20,327 bases of DNA from JAEZKC01 sp046538945 (GCA_046538945.1 JBKHHW010000048.1:1-20327); one strand, 5' to 3'; numbered from the stretch's first letter, positions 1 through 8,133 are shown. A program made the numbers and translations. The notes: generated by a model from the letters alone, not told the origin.

Positions 1-180
1 CAGGATGAGCGGATGGGGCGATATGCTGATAATCAGGGCTGCTTATCATCAATATGTGCGGGCGGATTATCCTTCGACTTCGGCGGACCTACGCTCAGGA
101 TGAGCGGATGGGGCGGTGTGCGGGTAATCAGGGGTGCGTATCTGGGGGGGCACTCCACTTTGACGGACCTACTTGGTAAC
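1..180. repeat. Two imperfect tandem copies of an intergenic direct repeat
   Basis: CAGGATGAGCGGATGGGGCG occurs at 1-20 and exactly again at 96-115, a period of 95 bases. The similarity continues more loosely afterwards: both copies have a TAATCAGGG segment (30-38 and 125-133) and a CGGACCTAC segment (85-93 and 164-172). The second copy contains a short hairpin, CGCTCA-GGA-TGAGCG, at 92-106. The first copy starts at or before the window edge. I see no convincing reading frame here. Motifs of the form 'ccttcgactt..gctcaggatgagc' recur in intergenic DNA of many bacteria, so a REP-like dispersed repeat is likely, but its function is not evident. Confidence 0.7.
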
Positions 181-184
181 TGAT

Positions 185-218
185 AAAAAAAAGAGAATGA
201 GATACACTCCCATCCTCT
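185..218 (-). terminator. Rho-independent terminator of the prkA-yeaH-spoVR-prkA operon
   Basis: Read on the minus strand, 50 bases past the TAG stop of the last operon gene, there is a stem of ten pairs. The arms are 218-212 plus 209-207, against 201-192, with a two-base bulge (210-211), one G-U pair and a five-base loop (202-206). A run of seven to eight T residues (192-185 read in reverse complement) follows directly. This is the classical intrinsic terminator layout and the strongest one in the window. Confidence 0.85.
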
Positions 219-268
219 TTCTTACATATCAGTACACGTTCCCAGCCCCAAAGGGCTTCACGTCTTGA

Positions 269-2563
269 CTACACTATTTCAAACTTCCTCGCCAGATCAT
301 TGTCGATCACATACATGCACACCTCTTTGGCCCCCTGCTCGGTGTACCCGAACTTCTTTCTCAGGTTCCTTATGAGGTATTTCACGTCATCACGGATCCG
401 CTTGTCATAGGTGCGGAAGTCCTTGTTTCCGTAGTCCTTTATTGCCCTGCGGAAATTCTGGTTGTCAAGAAACGGGTCAAGCGCCTTTTCCTTAAGGTTT
501 TGCACATAACGTTCCTGCAGTGCCTTGAACAGAGCGGTCTGATTCAGGGGAAGTCCGCTGAGCATCACATCCTGGGTGAGAGTCTTGGATGTATACTCTT
601 TCTGGGTTTCCTCCCTGAATGTCCAGCGCCGTGAGGCTCCCACACCCGAGCCCAGAAGCCTGCTTTCGATACTGTCGAAAAACTCCTCCGTGATTTTGAG
701 ATTTTCACCCGTATAGGTACACTCTTCAGTTGCCGGTGGTTCGAAGTTCACAGCAAAGATATAGTTGAGAATATCCCGTTCGATCTGATCCTCGTTATAA
801 TAATAAAGTGACTCCTTGACCTCCTGAAGAACCGTGTAGTTGTACATCCTCAGAAGAGAATCAAGAAAGCCCGCGGGGATGGACCTCATGAGTTCTCTTT
901 TTTTGCTCAGGAAGAAATCCACCAGCATCGACATGTTGATGAGCTTTCCCTGACGGGAATAGGTGGAGATGAACTCGCTGAAGATCTTTATGGAATCCCG
1001 GCCGGAAATGCCGCTTATTCCCTCTCTGTCTGATTCGGCGATTATTTTCCGCCGGCGTTTGGCCGTAAGTTCCTTTCTGTCCTCTTCCGAAAGCCATGCG
1101 GGTATCACCCCTGAATAGATCTCCATCTTGAGCAGCTGCAGGTTCTCGTCACAGTAGAGATTGTACTTCTTGGGATCACCGATCCACTCAAGCAGCGCTT
1201 CAGACCGGGTGTTCATGCGCGAGGATATGATAATCCTGGCAAAATTGTTAAGTACCCTCGGCAGGAAGGACTCTTCGATGTTATACCCGAAAGTGTTCTG
1301 GTATATCTTGACTTCCGTTTTGAGATCGAGAACGTAGGGAATGTTGATATACTCTATTCTGTCCGAAAAGGAGCGGAACTCCTTCACATTGTTCTGATCC
1401 TCGGGATTCATGATTGCCAGAAGCAGGGAATTCACGTTCTCCTCTATGTCATCCACCTTGTGAATGCCTTCGCTTATGATGTTGTGCAGTTCGATAAGCC
1501 GTTCACTGTTGTGGGATTTGACATCCATCAGGGCATATATTCCGTTATTTGTCTTGGCGTGACGGGAATAGAGATAGTACACCTCGGATGTGTCGTGCAG
1601 AAAGGAATCCAGTTTTCTCTGCACGGAGTGATTGTACACGACCGGGTTTTCCGGTGAACGGTCTCCGGGATTGAATACGCTGATCCCCTCGCCCAGCCTG
1701 CGGTTGAAACGATAGGGACGGGCATAGAGCATCTTGTGAACCGTCTCGGCGTTCTTGAATTTGTCCAGAAGTGCTCTATAGAGACTGCTGCAAAAGGTGC
1801 AGGGCTTGTCTTTGAAGACCCAGTGATACTCCTTGTTGTTAAACAGTGCCTCTTTAAACGGTGAATCCTCGAAGAGGTCGTCGTAGAACTGGTGCCGGTG
1901 CTTCTTTGGTATCATCACCAGCGGGTGATCGTGACTGGGACAGGGGATTTCAAAAACACCGTCCGACTGAACAGAAGACAACCGTTCCCTCAGTTTCCCC
2001 ACAGTTTTTTCTCTCGATCCGCCCAGAAGAAGCGCAAGGTGTTCAAGCAGCGGTTCTGTTTCCAGTACCGGACCAAACAAGGCGGGATCGAGTCGCCAGA
2101 TCACCTCGTAGCGCATTCCGTCTTCGGAATTGGCATACGCCTCGAGTTTACGGAGCAGATTGTTGAGAAAGGTACTTTTGCCGCATCCGGGGGGACCGTT
2201 GAAGATGTAGATCTTGTTCTGCTGAGCACCCCGGCGCATCCCCTCCACCATATGCACAAGGCGGTTGGCGAAAATCCGGTCGGCGAAAAAGGGCCTGTCC
2301 GTGGCGGTTTCAAACAGACGGCTGCAGTCGTAGTTAACATAGTGAATGGATTCGGGATCATTGGGATACTCATCCAGTCCCGCACCGATATTCATGGCGA
2401 TCATATCATGAAACACCTGGAACACATTGCGCAGAACCAGCCGGGGGGAGGACGCCATCTCCCGCAGAAACTCCTGGAAGGAGATGGGCGGGCGGCTGCT
2501 GCGGTCTGTCATACGCGTATTGAGATTGTCTAATGCGATCTTCACTGATTTATTTGTTGTCAT
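269..2563 (-). CDS. prkA: Divergent PrkA-family AAA+ protein (second PrkA paralogue of the operon)
   Basis: A 764-residue member of the PrkA/YeaG family, annotated as serine protein kinases with an N-terminal AAA+ domain; Bacillus PrkA has also been reported to act as an ATP-dependent protease. It is longer than E. coli YeaG (about 640 residues). Visible motifs are a PrkA N-terminal segment (about 27-60), Walker A GPPGCGKST (123-131), a sensor-1-like AIMNPED (383-389) and DRIEYINIPY (401-410), which matches the DRI..VPY signature of YeaG. Two things are odd. The Walker B region reads GIYALMDVK (341-349), with no Asp-Glu pair. The C-terminal CxxC seen in the sister protein and in YeaG is replaced by TEQG (741-744). 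It has its own Cys/His group instead: C208, H211, H213, C255, C258, perhaps a metal site. The ATG at 2563 follows an AAGAAGAAGAG Shine-Dalgarno. It is last in the operon, 66 bases after spoVR. Cytoplasmic. Confidence 0.88.
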   Translation of the reverse strand: MTTNKSVKIALDNLNTRMTDRSSRPPISFQEFLREMASSPRLVLRNVFQVFHDMIAMNIGAGLDEYPNDPESIHYVNYDCSRLFETATDRPFFADRIFANRLVHMVEGMRRGAQQNKIYIFNGPPGCGKSTFLNNLLRKLEAYANSEDGMRYEVIWRLDPALFGPVLETEPLLEHLALLLGGSREKTVGKLRERLSSVQSDGVFEIPCPSHDHPLVMIPKKHRHQFYDDLFEDSPFKEALFNNKEYHWVFKDKPCTFCSSLYRALLDKFKNAETVHKMLYARPYRFNRRLGEGISVFNPGDRSPENPVVYNHSVQRKLDSFLHDTSEVYYLYSRHAKTNNGIYALMDVKSHNSERLIELHNIISEGIHKVDDIEENVNSLLLAIMNPEDQNNVKEFRSFSDRIEYINIPYVLDLKTEVKIYQNTFGYNIEESFLPRVLNNFARIIISSRMNTRSEALLEWIGDPKKYNLYCDENLQLLKMEIYSGVIPAWLSEEDRKELTAKRRRKIIAESDREGISGISGRDSIKIFSEFISTYSRQGKLINMSMLVDFFLSKKRELMRSIPAGFLDSLLRMYNYTVLQEVKESLYYYNEDQIERDILNYIFAVNFEPPATEECTYTGENLKITEEFFDSIESRLLGSGVGASRRWTFREETQKEYTSKTLTQDVMLSGLPLNQTALFKALQERYVQNLKEKALDPFLDNQNFRRAIKDYGNKDFRTYDKRIRDDVKYLIRNLRKKFGYTEQGAKEVCMYVIDNDLARKFEIV

Positions 2564-2591
2564 GCCGCTCTTCTTCTTATTGAATTTGATT

Positions 2592-2623
2592 TGTGCAGGC
2601 TCTTTCTCATGCCTTCCAGCACA
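2592..2623 (-). other. Intercistronic RNA hairpin between spoVR and the second prkA
   Basis: In the 66-base gap after the spoVR stop, the minus-strand transcript can form a nine-pair stem: TGTGC (2623-2619) and AGGC (2614-2611) pair with GCCT (2600-2597) and GCACA (2596-2592), with a four-base bulge and a ten-base loop. No T-run follows, so it is not a typical terminator. It could be an RNase processing or mRNA-stability element that sets the level of the last gene. The pairing is seen in the sequence; the role is inferred. Confidence 0.4.
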
Positions 2624-2629
2624 GTTTGT

Positions 2630-4273
2630 TCAGGTCAACACCTTGCGGGAAAGCTTCTTCTCCTTCATGGTATAGAGCACCCGCTGCCAGCGTATCTCTC
2701 TGGTGTCTCCGTTTTCGCTTCTTCGCGAAATGTGACCCATACCTCCTGACCGGGGGCCCCTGTCCACTTCACTGGTTTCAAGCTGAACCGGACCGCCCCA
2801 CAGGAATTCAAGGCCCAGCAGCACATTCGAAATGAACTCGGCGATAAGCGGTTTTCCCTCGAAATGATGATAGAGGTAAAGCACGTTGTTTGCATTACGG
2901 TCCGGATCCACAGTTATGAACGGCGGATGATACATGCTGTCCTGAAGCATCTTCCTGTAATCCTCCGCCTTGCGGCTCTTGACATAATACTCCCAGGTCA
3001 TCCGGTTCTGGTTGAGTCTCTTGCCGGCGACAAACAGGTCATGCTTGGTCACGAACTCCTGATCGACAAAGGTGTCTATGAAAAGATAGTCGCACATATT
3101 TCTCCTTATATCGAAAATGAGCTCCCCGCCTTTTCCCTCCTTTGCATCAAAAGCCTCCCGTTCCCTGATCGAACTGTACTTCTGATACTCCCTTGAATAC
3201 TTTCCCCTGTCTCCGAGTTCCTCTATGTAATGAAACAGCCTTATTCCCAGTGCATAGGGGTTCAGCCCCACTCTGGGCATGCTGGCTATTCCCGCGTGAA
3301 GACGGGCGAAGTCGACTTCATGGCCCGTTATGCGGTCATCGGACAGGAAAAGCTTTTCATGCCAGTAACTGGCCCACCCCTCGTTCATGGTTTTCGTTCT
3401 GATCTGGGGCTGGAAGAAAAGGGATGTTTTGCGAACCACCTCAATCACCGATTTCATCCAGTCGTTCTTAGGACGGTTGAGGTGCTCTGAGTTGTGCAGT
3501 ATATACTGGATTATGTCATGTCTGCCTTCGGATCTCTGCCGCGAGTGACGTTCATAAAGGGATGTAAAATCAGGATGCTTGCGGTGCACATCCGCCAGGA
3601 AGAGCTGATCGGCAAGCGCATCGTCCTGACGGATACAGCTGTTGTAGCGTTCGATCTCCTTTATGTACTCCCCCATGGGCCTTTTCTTCACCTTCTGGAG
3701 AAACACGTCGAAATAGTAGTCGACGGGGGTCTTACGGGCCGCATTTTCCGAATTGTCGATACGGGTCAGTTCCGAATGATACCCGACCAGATTATCAATA
3801 CCTCTGGCGAACTCTATGATGTAATCAACCCAGTGCCCCTTGACCGAGCGCAGCTTGGCGATGGTGCGCTTGTCCGACAGGGCCTGCCCGGTAAAATCAT
3901 AATCCCAGGTATTGCGGAAATACTGATTGCACCTGAAGAAGTCGATGTGGGCCAGCACATGGTAGAAAATCATCACGTTCATCCAGTCCGGGTTATTGTC
4001 GTTATAGAACGAAATCGCCGGTCTGGTATTTATAACCGTTTCGTACGGATTGCTGGGATACAGCTCGTAGCGGCCTTTCTCCTTGAGACACTCCACATCG
4101 TGAACCCAGTAATCGTAAAGCGTGGGTATCATCAGTTTGGGAGTAAGCTCTATGAGATCCCGGTTGGTGACTATGTATTCAAGCGTTTCGTCACCGAAAC
4201 GGAGGCCTGCTGCATATGCCCGTTCCTTGCAGCCCTCCATTATCTTCTTTGTTTTCTGATCCACTAATTCCAT
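2630..4273 (-). CDS. spoVR: SpoVR family protein
   Basis: A 547-residue SpoVR/YcgB-family protein, somewhat longer than B. subtilis SpoVR (about 470) or E. coli YcgB (510). In Bacillus, SpoVR is a sporulation protein needed for proper spore cortex formation; the biochemical activity of the family is not settled. Family-like motifs are YHVLAHIDFF (104-113, with H105 and H109), the hallmark MNEGWASYWHEKL (296-308, with E298, W300, H305), and a YHHFEG segment near residue 470. The His/Glu pattern suggests a metal centre, which is inference. The family is soluble; no signal peptide or membrane segment is visible. The ATG shares one base with the yeaH stop (TAATG at 4275-4271), and GAGGTG lies about eight bases upstream, so translation is probably coupled. 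It is third in the prkA-yeaH-spoVR-prkA operon, matching the conserved association of these families. Confidence 0.93.
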   Translation of the reverse strand: MELVDQKTKKIMEGCKERAYAAGLRFGDETLEYIVTNRDLIELTPKLMIPTLYDYWVHDVECLKEKGRYELYPSNPYETVINTRPAISFYNDNNPDWMNVMIFYHVLAHIDFFRCNQYFRNTWDYDFTGQALSDKRTIAKLRSVKGHWVDYIIEFARGIDNLVGYHSELTRIDNSENAARKTPVDYYFDVFLQKVKKRPMGEYIKEIERYNSCIRQDDALADQLFLADVHRKHPDFTSLYERHSRQRSEGRHDIIQYILHNSEHLNRPKNDWMKSVIEVVRKTSLFFQPQIRTKTMNEGWASYWHEKLFLSDDRITGHEVDFARLHAGIASMPRVGLNPYALGIRLFHYIEELGDRGKYSREYQKYSSIREREAFDAKEGKGGELIFDIRRNMCDYLFIDTFVDQEFVTKHDLFVAGKRLNQNRMTWEYYVKSRKAEDYRKMLQDSMYHPPFITVDPDRNANNVLYLYHHFEGKPLIAEFISNVLLGLEFLWGGPVQLETSEVDRGPRSGGMGHISRRSENGDTREIRWQRVLYTMKEKKLSRKVLT

Positions 4274-5646
4274 TATGTATACACCTCTGTGGTGAGCAGT
4301 CTTTTGATTCCCTCGATAAGCCTCGACTCATCGGCATTCTCATGGATCACATCCATACGCAGGTAATCGGCGTATTCCGTCAACAGCCCGGAATCTTCTA
4401 TGTACTTCTGCACCTCTGTTTTCTGACCCGCGCTGTAGCTGTGCTCGGCAATGGTGATTCCCACCCGGCTTGCGTATTCCATGATTTTCTTCAGTTCCGG
4501 GAGTGCCTTTTCACCCACGGCATCCCAGTCATCCCCGTCGGTTCCCTGGAACACGAAGATGTTGTATTCCTGGGCAAGGTTCTCCTTTTCCACAATCTCG
4601 TTTACCAGACTGTAGGCCGCGGACACCTGGGTCCCCCCGGCGACCTTTGAATTGTAGTAGCTGTAGAAGTCGGGAACTTCCCTGGCTTCAGTATCGTGGA
4701 CAATGAAGCGGGTTTCCACTCTTTTTGCATACTGGTAAAGAAGCCAGCTGTATATCAGAACATGCTGAGCCACGACCAGTTCGGTGCACTTGCCCGCCAT
4801 CGACCCGGAATAGTCCCTTACAAAAAAGACCATCGCCTGGGACTCGTAGTCCTTTTCCCTCGACAGTACCCGGTAGATCTTGTCCTGGGGGGAAACCAGA
4901 AGCGAGCTGGTGTCTATATCATCCAGGTCATCAGGGACACGGCCCAGACCGATATTGGTCTCAAGCACCTTTCTCAGAGTCGCCTTCTTGTCCAGAATCT
5001 GGCCAAAGCCCCTGTTCTTGTCTGTAATATCATATGTATAGCGTGTCAGTGCCCTTTTGGTTCCCCGGTCCTTGAGATTGGGAAGCTCGAACTGCTGAGT
5101 AAGTATTCTGCCCAAATCATAGGCGCTTGACTCCATCTCATGGCCGGAACCGCCGCCTTCACCGGCCCCGTTTCCGTCTCCCTGCTGTTCGGGCCGTATG
5201 GGCTGCTCCCCTATCACCTCACCCTCGTCTCCCTGGCCGCTGCCTCCGGCTTCCCCCTCCTGTGAAGGATCGGGAACTGAATCGTGGAGAAGTTTCTCCT
5301 CCACCGTAGAGGGGACAATCACCACCGAATCGTTGGCTCCCTGCCCGGGTTTGAAAAGCCGGCCCACACGTATCTTTCTTGGAAAGCCGTCCTTTTCTCT
5401 CTGCCGGTCCCGTTCAAGAAGTTCATCGATAGTGGAAAACCCCATCTGGGCTGTAAACGAAGGCTTTTTTAGCCCCATAATGACGCTCAGATCGTTAAAG
5501 GAATAAAGGCCGGGAGAAACAGCCTCCCCTTCCCTGCCGGAAGGAGAGGGACTGTGATCATCACCCGCCGTGGCCTTTTCCGCCTCCATGGCCTGAACCT
5601 TCAGCTCCTCTGCCCTGCGTTTTTCTTCCATTTCCTCTGGCCTCAT
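4273..5646 (-). CDS. yeaH: YeaH/YhbH (UPF0229) protein with von Willebrand factor A domain
   Basis: A 457-residue member of the YeaH/YhbH family (DUF444), close in length to E. coli YeaH (427). An N-terminal charged helical stretch (1-25) and a conserved SFNDLSVIMG segment (49-58) lead to a Gly/Glu/Gln-rich flexible linker (about 128-168). A VWA domain covers the C-terminal half. Its MIDAS metal site is intact: DYSGSM (278-283), T339 in AGGTQVS and D370 in GTDGDDW. VWA/AAA+ pairs are common, with the VWA protein acting as adaptor for the ATPase, so this is the likely partner of one or both PrkA proteins (inference). The start is set by a GAGGAG Shine-Dalgarno that contains the prkA stop (TGAGGAG at 5657-5651). 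In E. coli yeaG-yeaH is induced in stationary phase and nitrogen starvation; the control here is unknown. Confidence 0.93.
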   Translation of the reverse strand: MRPEEMEEKRRAEELKVQAMEAEKATAGDDHSPSPSGREGEAVSPGLYSFNDLSVIMGLKKPSFTAQMGFSTIDELLERDRQREKDGFPRKIRVGRLFKPGQGANDSVVIVPSTVEEKLLHDSVPDPSQEGEAGGSGQGDEGEVIGEQPIRPEQQGDGNGAGEGGGSGHEMESSAYDLGRILTQQFELPNLKDRGTKRALTRYTYDITDKNRGFGQILDKKATLRKVLETNIGLGRVPDDLDDIDTSSLLVSPQDKIYRVLSREKDYESQAMVFFVRDYSGSMAGKCTELVVAQHVLIYSWLLYQYAKRVETRFIVHDTEAREVPDFYSYYNSKVAGGTQVSAAYSLVNEIVEKENLAQEYNIFVFQGTDGDDWDAVGEKALPELKKIMEYASRVGITIAEHSYSAGQKTEVQKYIEDSGLLTEYADYLRMDVIHENADESRLIEGIKRLLTTEVYT

Positions 5647-5654
5647 GGCACTCC

Positions 5655-7718
5655 TCAGTTTTCATCTTCCTGTGTGCAGAAATACTCTATGGTTTTCTGA
5701 GCGCAGGTGGTACAGTAGTTAAGTTTCCCGAACATGGTCTCAACCATGCGGTCGTAAAGCTTCTGGTTCTCGTCATTGGTTCTGTTGGCCAACGCTCCCA
5801 CCAGGCTTCCCGCCCCCGCGATATCACTTTTGAGACGCACGTCGGTCACCGCCTTAACCAGTTCGAGATTGTCCATGAAATCGTAACCCGGGTTGAGAGA
5901 AATTTTCTGACCGTAGATCTTGCGGATCGAGGTCCTGAAAGTATCCCTCTGCTCCCTGGTCTTGAGCCCGAGGCGTTCCTCGACACTGTTTATGTACCGT
6001 TCATCGATTTTCAGTGCCTTCAACTCATTTGTCTGGGGATCCTTGTACTTCCACATCCGGTCGGGTCCCAGGTTTTCCGCATCGATACCGATTATCATAT
6101 TGACATAGTTCATCACGTCCTTGCGGATGGCATGGGGCTCATCCATATAGGCGTTGAACATCTCGGTCATGATTCTTTCCCGGTAAAGCCCTTTTGCGAT
6201 CTTGATATCCTCCAGATACTTCTTGCGGTCGTTGGGGTCGGACACATAATCAAGCACCACTCTTTCAACAGCCCGGAATACATCATAGGCGAACATGCAG
6301 CGTCCTTCGTTAGTCTCACTGCTTTCGATCAGAAGCTGTATCGCTCTTCCGAGGTTACGCTGTCCCAGCCCCTTCTGCCCGAACCTCTTTACAATAGAGG
6401 TTTCCTGATTCAGGGTGTCGATCACTTCGGCCAGGGTCTTTATGCTCTTCTCCCCGGCCACTTCACCCGCGGACAGCTTGAGCATTTCCACCGGAGTGAG
6501 TTTCTCCGAACGGGGCAGACGTGTAAGCACCGCGGCCACCGAAGCGGCATAGTTGAGATTGGGGTCCTGGTGAAGCTTTTCCCGGTTTAATGTGGTGCGG
6601 GACTCGGAACCGACGGTATACTGCGTGAGTTCCCTCTGGAGCCTGTAGTTGGTATTGTGCGACACATAGCATATTCTGCACCGGTCGACAATGGGCGCCT
6701 CTTCCTTTTCCGAAAGGAACCGGTTGAATTCGGAATTGTTCGAAGTCGCAATGATCAGTGTGTCGATAGGCCACTTGAAACCGTCTATCTCGATTGTTCT
6801 GTTCTGTATGACACCCAGATACACCTGGACCAGGTCTTTTTTGTTTTTGTAGATCTCATCGCTGAAGTGGATACCGCCTCCGCCCACTCTTGCCAGCGCC
6901 CCGCGGCGAAGATCGAAACGGTAGGGGTTGTTAGTATCGGAGATGTGAAGAAGTCTCTGAATGGATTCCTCACCCAAAAGATCCACCGCCGAGGAGGTCA
7001 TCTTGTCCTTTGCGGGATATTTGCCGGTGACCGTTCCAAGGCTTTCGGAAAGAGGAACGGGGACAATCTCCACAAACGAGAGCATGTCATCGAGTTTGCC
7101 GTTTGTGTGCTGCCTGATCTCATCCCAAATGTAGCCGCTGCAGGCACCGAGCGGTCTGTAGTTCTTCTGGTAGAGAGCTTCGATTTCCGAATCATCGAAA
7201 CTGCCCAGTTTAGCCATCAGTTCCTCTGATTCACTTCTGGTTTCACCCATATTCATGGCCAGAACCATCGGATCTTCATACGTCTGGGACTCCACGGTTC
7301 TAATTTTCCCGTACGAACCCAGCTTGTCCAGATTTACGAATTTGAAGGAGTACTTGCGGTTTTCCGGCAGGGAGAGGAATTCTCTGTAGCGGGAGCACAG
7401 AAATTCCACAAAGAAGGTCTTTCCGTTTCCGGGCTCCCCTACCAGCACGAATGCCATTTCCGCCGACGAACCACCCTCCGCCGCATCCTTAACATAAGAT
7501 ACGAAGCTGTTGATTTCATCGTACATCCCGATGACCGGTTTTCTTCCCGTGCGGAAAATGCTGAAATCGTAGGTGGTCTTGCCGTTCACCACCACTTTGT
7601 CAATGGGGCTTTCCAGAATCATGCGTGCCACACCCTGGAATGCATTTTCGAAAGCCCGTTCTTTTCTTTTCACTGCTGTCAGATGATGAAGCAGGGTTTT
7701 CTGGTTCTCTGAACCCAT
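5655..7718 (-). CDS. prkA: PrkA-family AAA+ serine protein kinase (first gene of the operon)
   Basis: A 687-residue PrkA/YeaG-family protein. The frame is open to an ATG at 7745, but the ATG at 7718 is preceded six bases upstream by GGGAGGAA, so I start there. Motifs: Walker A GEPGNGKT (94-101), a canonical Walker B ending in D287-E288 within GIHFSDEIYK (282-291), sensor-1-like ATSNNSEF (324-331), DRCRICYV (345-352) with the probable arginine finger, and a C-terminal CTTC (669-672) matching the CPEC motif near the end of E. coli YeaG. The C-terminal third (about 510-687) corresponds to the PrkA kinase-like domain. Known members phosphorylate serine/threonine in vitro or act as AAA+ proteases; the substrate here is unknown. 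It heads the operon, ending eight bases before yeaH. It and the second paralogue (269-2563) are well diverged, so this is an old duplication. Confidence 0.92.
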   Translation of the reverse strand: MGSENQKTLLHHLTAVKRKERAFENAFQGVARMILESPIDKVVVNGKTTYDFSIFRTGRKPVIGMYDEINSFVSYVKDAAEGGSSAEMAFVLVGEPGNGKTFFVEFLCSRYREFLSLPENRKYSFKFVNLDKLGSYGKIRTVESQTYEDPMVLAMNMGETRSESEELMAKLGSFDDSEIEALYQKNYRPLGACSGYIWDEIRQHTNGKLDDMLSFVEIVPVPLSESLGTVTGKYPAKDKMTSSAVDLLGEESIQRLLHISDTNNPYRFDLRRGALARVGGGGIHFSDEIYKNKKDLVQVYLGVIQNRTIEIDGFKWPIDTLIIATSNNSEFNRFLSEKEEAPIVDRCRICYVSHNTNYRLQRELTQYTVGSESRTTLNREKLHQDPNLNYAASVAAVLTRLPRSEKLTPVEMLKLSAGEVAGEKSIKTLAEVIDTLNQETSIVKRFGQKGLGQRNLGRAIQLLIESSETNEGRCMFAYDVFRAVERVVLDYVSDPNDRKKYLEDIKIAKGLYRERIMTEMFNAYMDEPHAIRKDVMNYVNMIIGIDAENLGPDRMWKYKDPQTNELKALKIDERYINSVEERLGLKTREQRDTFRTSIRKIYGQKISLNPGYDFMDNLELVKAVTDVRLKSDIAGAGSLVGALANRTNDENQKLYDRMVETMFGKLNYCTTCAQKTIEYFCTQEDEN

Positions 7719-7748
7719 TTTTTCCTCCCGAAGTATCAAATGCATCCG

Positions 7749-7934
7749 TCACCAAGGTGCTCCCCTGACGTCCGGACCTGGTTGTTTATTAATCTTCACC
7801 ACTCCCTGTCCTGAAAGTGCAGCGAGGGCGTGCTCCAATTCGACATCCGTCCTCAAAACAGGCCGGACTGCTTCTGTAACCGTTTCTCTTCTGAGTTCTT
7901 TCTCGTGTTTTGTTAAACGAAGCGGTACTGCGTT
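7749..7934 (-). other. Unassigned open frame in the leader of the prkA operon
   Basis: A frame of about 60 sense codons between an in-frame TAA and a TGA at 7751-7749, ending 30 bases before the prkA start. It reads as charged and then amphipathic (segments such as TKHEKELRRETVTEAV and ELEHALAALSGQGVVK), so it looks protein-like. There is no ATG; possible starts are a TTG at 7856 and GTG codons further in, none with a clear Shine-Dalgarno. It may be a leader peptide, the tail of a decayed gene, or chance. I do not recognise it. Confidence 0.2.
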
Positions 7935-7963
7935 TTATTGTCGTGTTTCGGGCCGGCAGTCAA
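7934..7963 (-). promoter_or_regulatory. Candidate sigma70-type promoter of the prkA operon
   Basis: On the minus strand TTGACT (7963-7958) is followed after 18 bases by AATAAA (7939-7934), five of six and four of six matches to consensus. An A/T-rich tract lies just upstream. It would give a leader of about 210 bases before the prkA ATG at 7718. The intergenic region as a whole (7719-8144) must hold the operon's promoter unless it reads through from the DAHP synthase gene. I found no good sigma54 site. The -10 is only fair. Confidence 0.35.
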
Positions 7964-8110
7964 AAAAAATGAGCATCCGACAAATGGGTTGCTATGGCTC
8001 AAAACAGCTCCGGCAAGGCCTTCCATTCTTTTACAAATACAAGTGCGGGTCAGACAAGATATTCGATTACTGTTTCGGGGAAATTACGATTCCAAGGGGG
8101 GAAATATTGA

Positions 8111-8133
8111 CCGGATTGCCGTGGACAATCCGG
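8111..8133 (-). terminator. Hairpin just after the DAHP synthase gene, possible terminator
   Basis: A perfect eight-pair stem, CCGGATTG (8111-8118) against CAATCCGG (8126-8133), with a seven-base loop, lies eleven bases past the TGA of the DAHP synthase gene. On the minus strand it is followed by TCAATATTT, only moderately T-rich, so termination may be partial. A second, weaker hairpin with a run of eight Ts lies further on near 7963-8000. Confidence 0.5.

Noticed and set aside
1..180. Repeat block as the edge of a CRISPR array
   Set aside because: Only two units with a 95-base period, diverged along most of their length, with no regular short repeat and unique spacer pattern.
3494..4267. 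Long open frame on the plus strand (257 codons) opposite spoVR
   Set aside because: It is antisense to a clear SpoVR gene with conserved motifs; such shadows arise from codon bias. The same applies to the long plus-strand frames at 7938-9179 and 17141-17935.
7719..7745. Upstream ATG at 7745 as the start of the first prkA
   Set aside because: A strong GGGAGGAA site lies inside that extension and six bases before the ATG at 7718; the extra nine residues would read through the Shine-Dalgarno.
7961..8000. Run of eight Ts after a GAGC..GCTC hairpin as the main terminator of the DAHP synthase gene
   Set aside because: The stem is only about six pairs with a bulge and a long loop; it may contribute, but I did not list it as a feature.
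8005..8030. TGGAAGGCCTTGCC on the minus strand upstream of the prkA operon as a sigma54 promoter, since E. coli yeaGH responds to nitrogen starvation
   Set aside because: The spacing between GG and GC is eight bases, not ten, so it does not fit the sigma54 rule.
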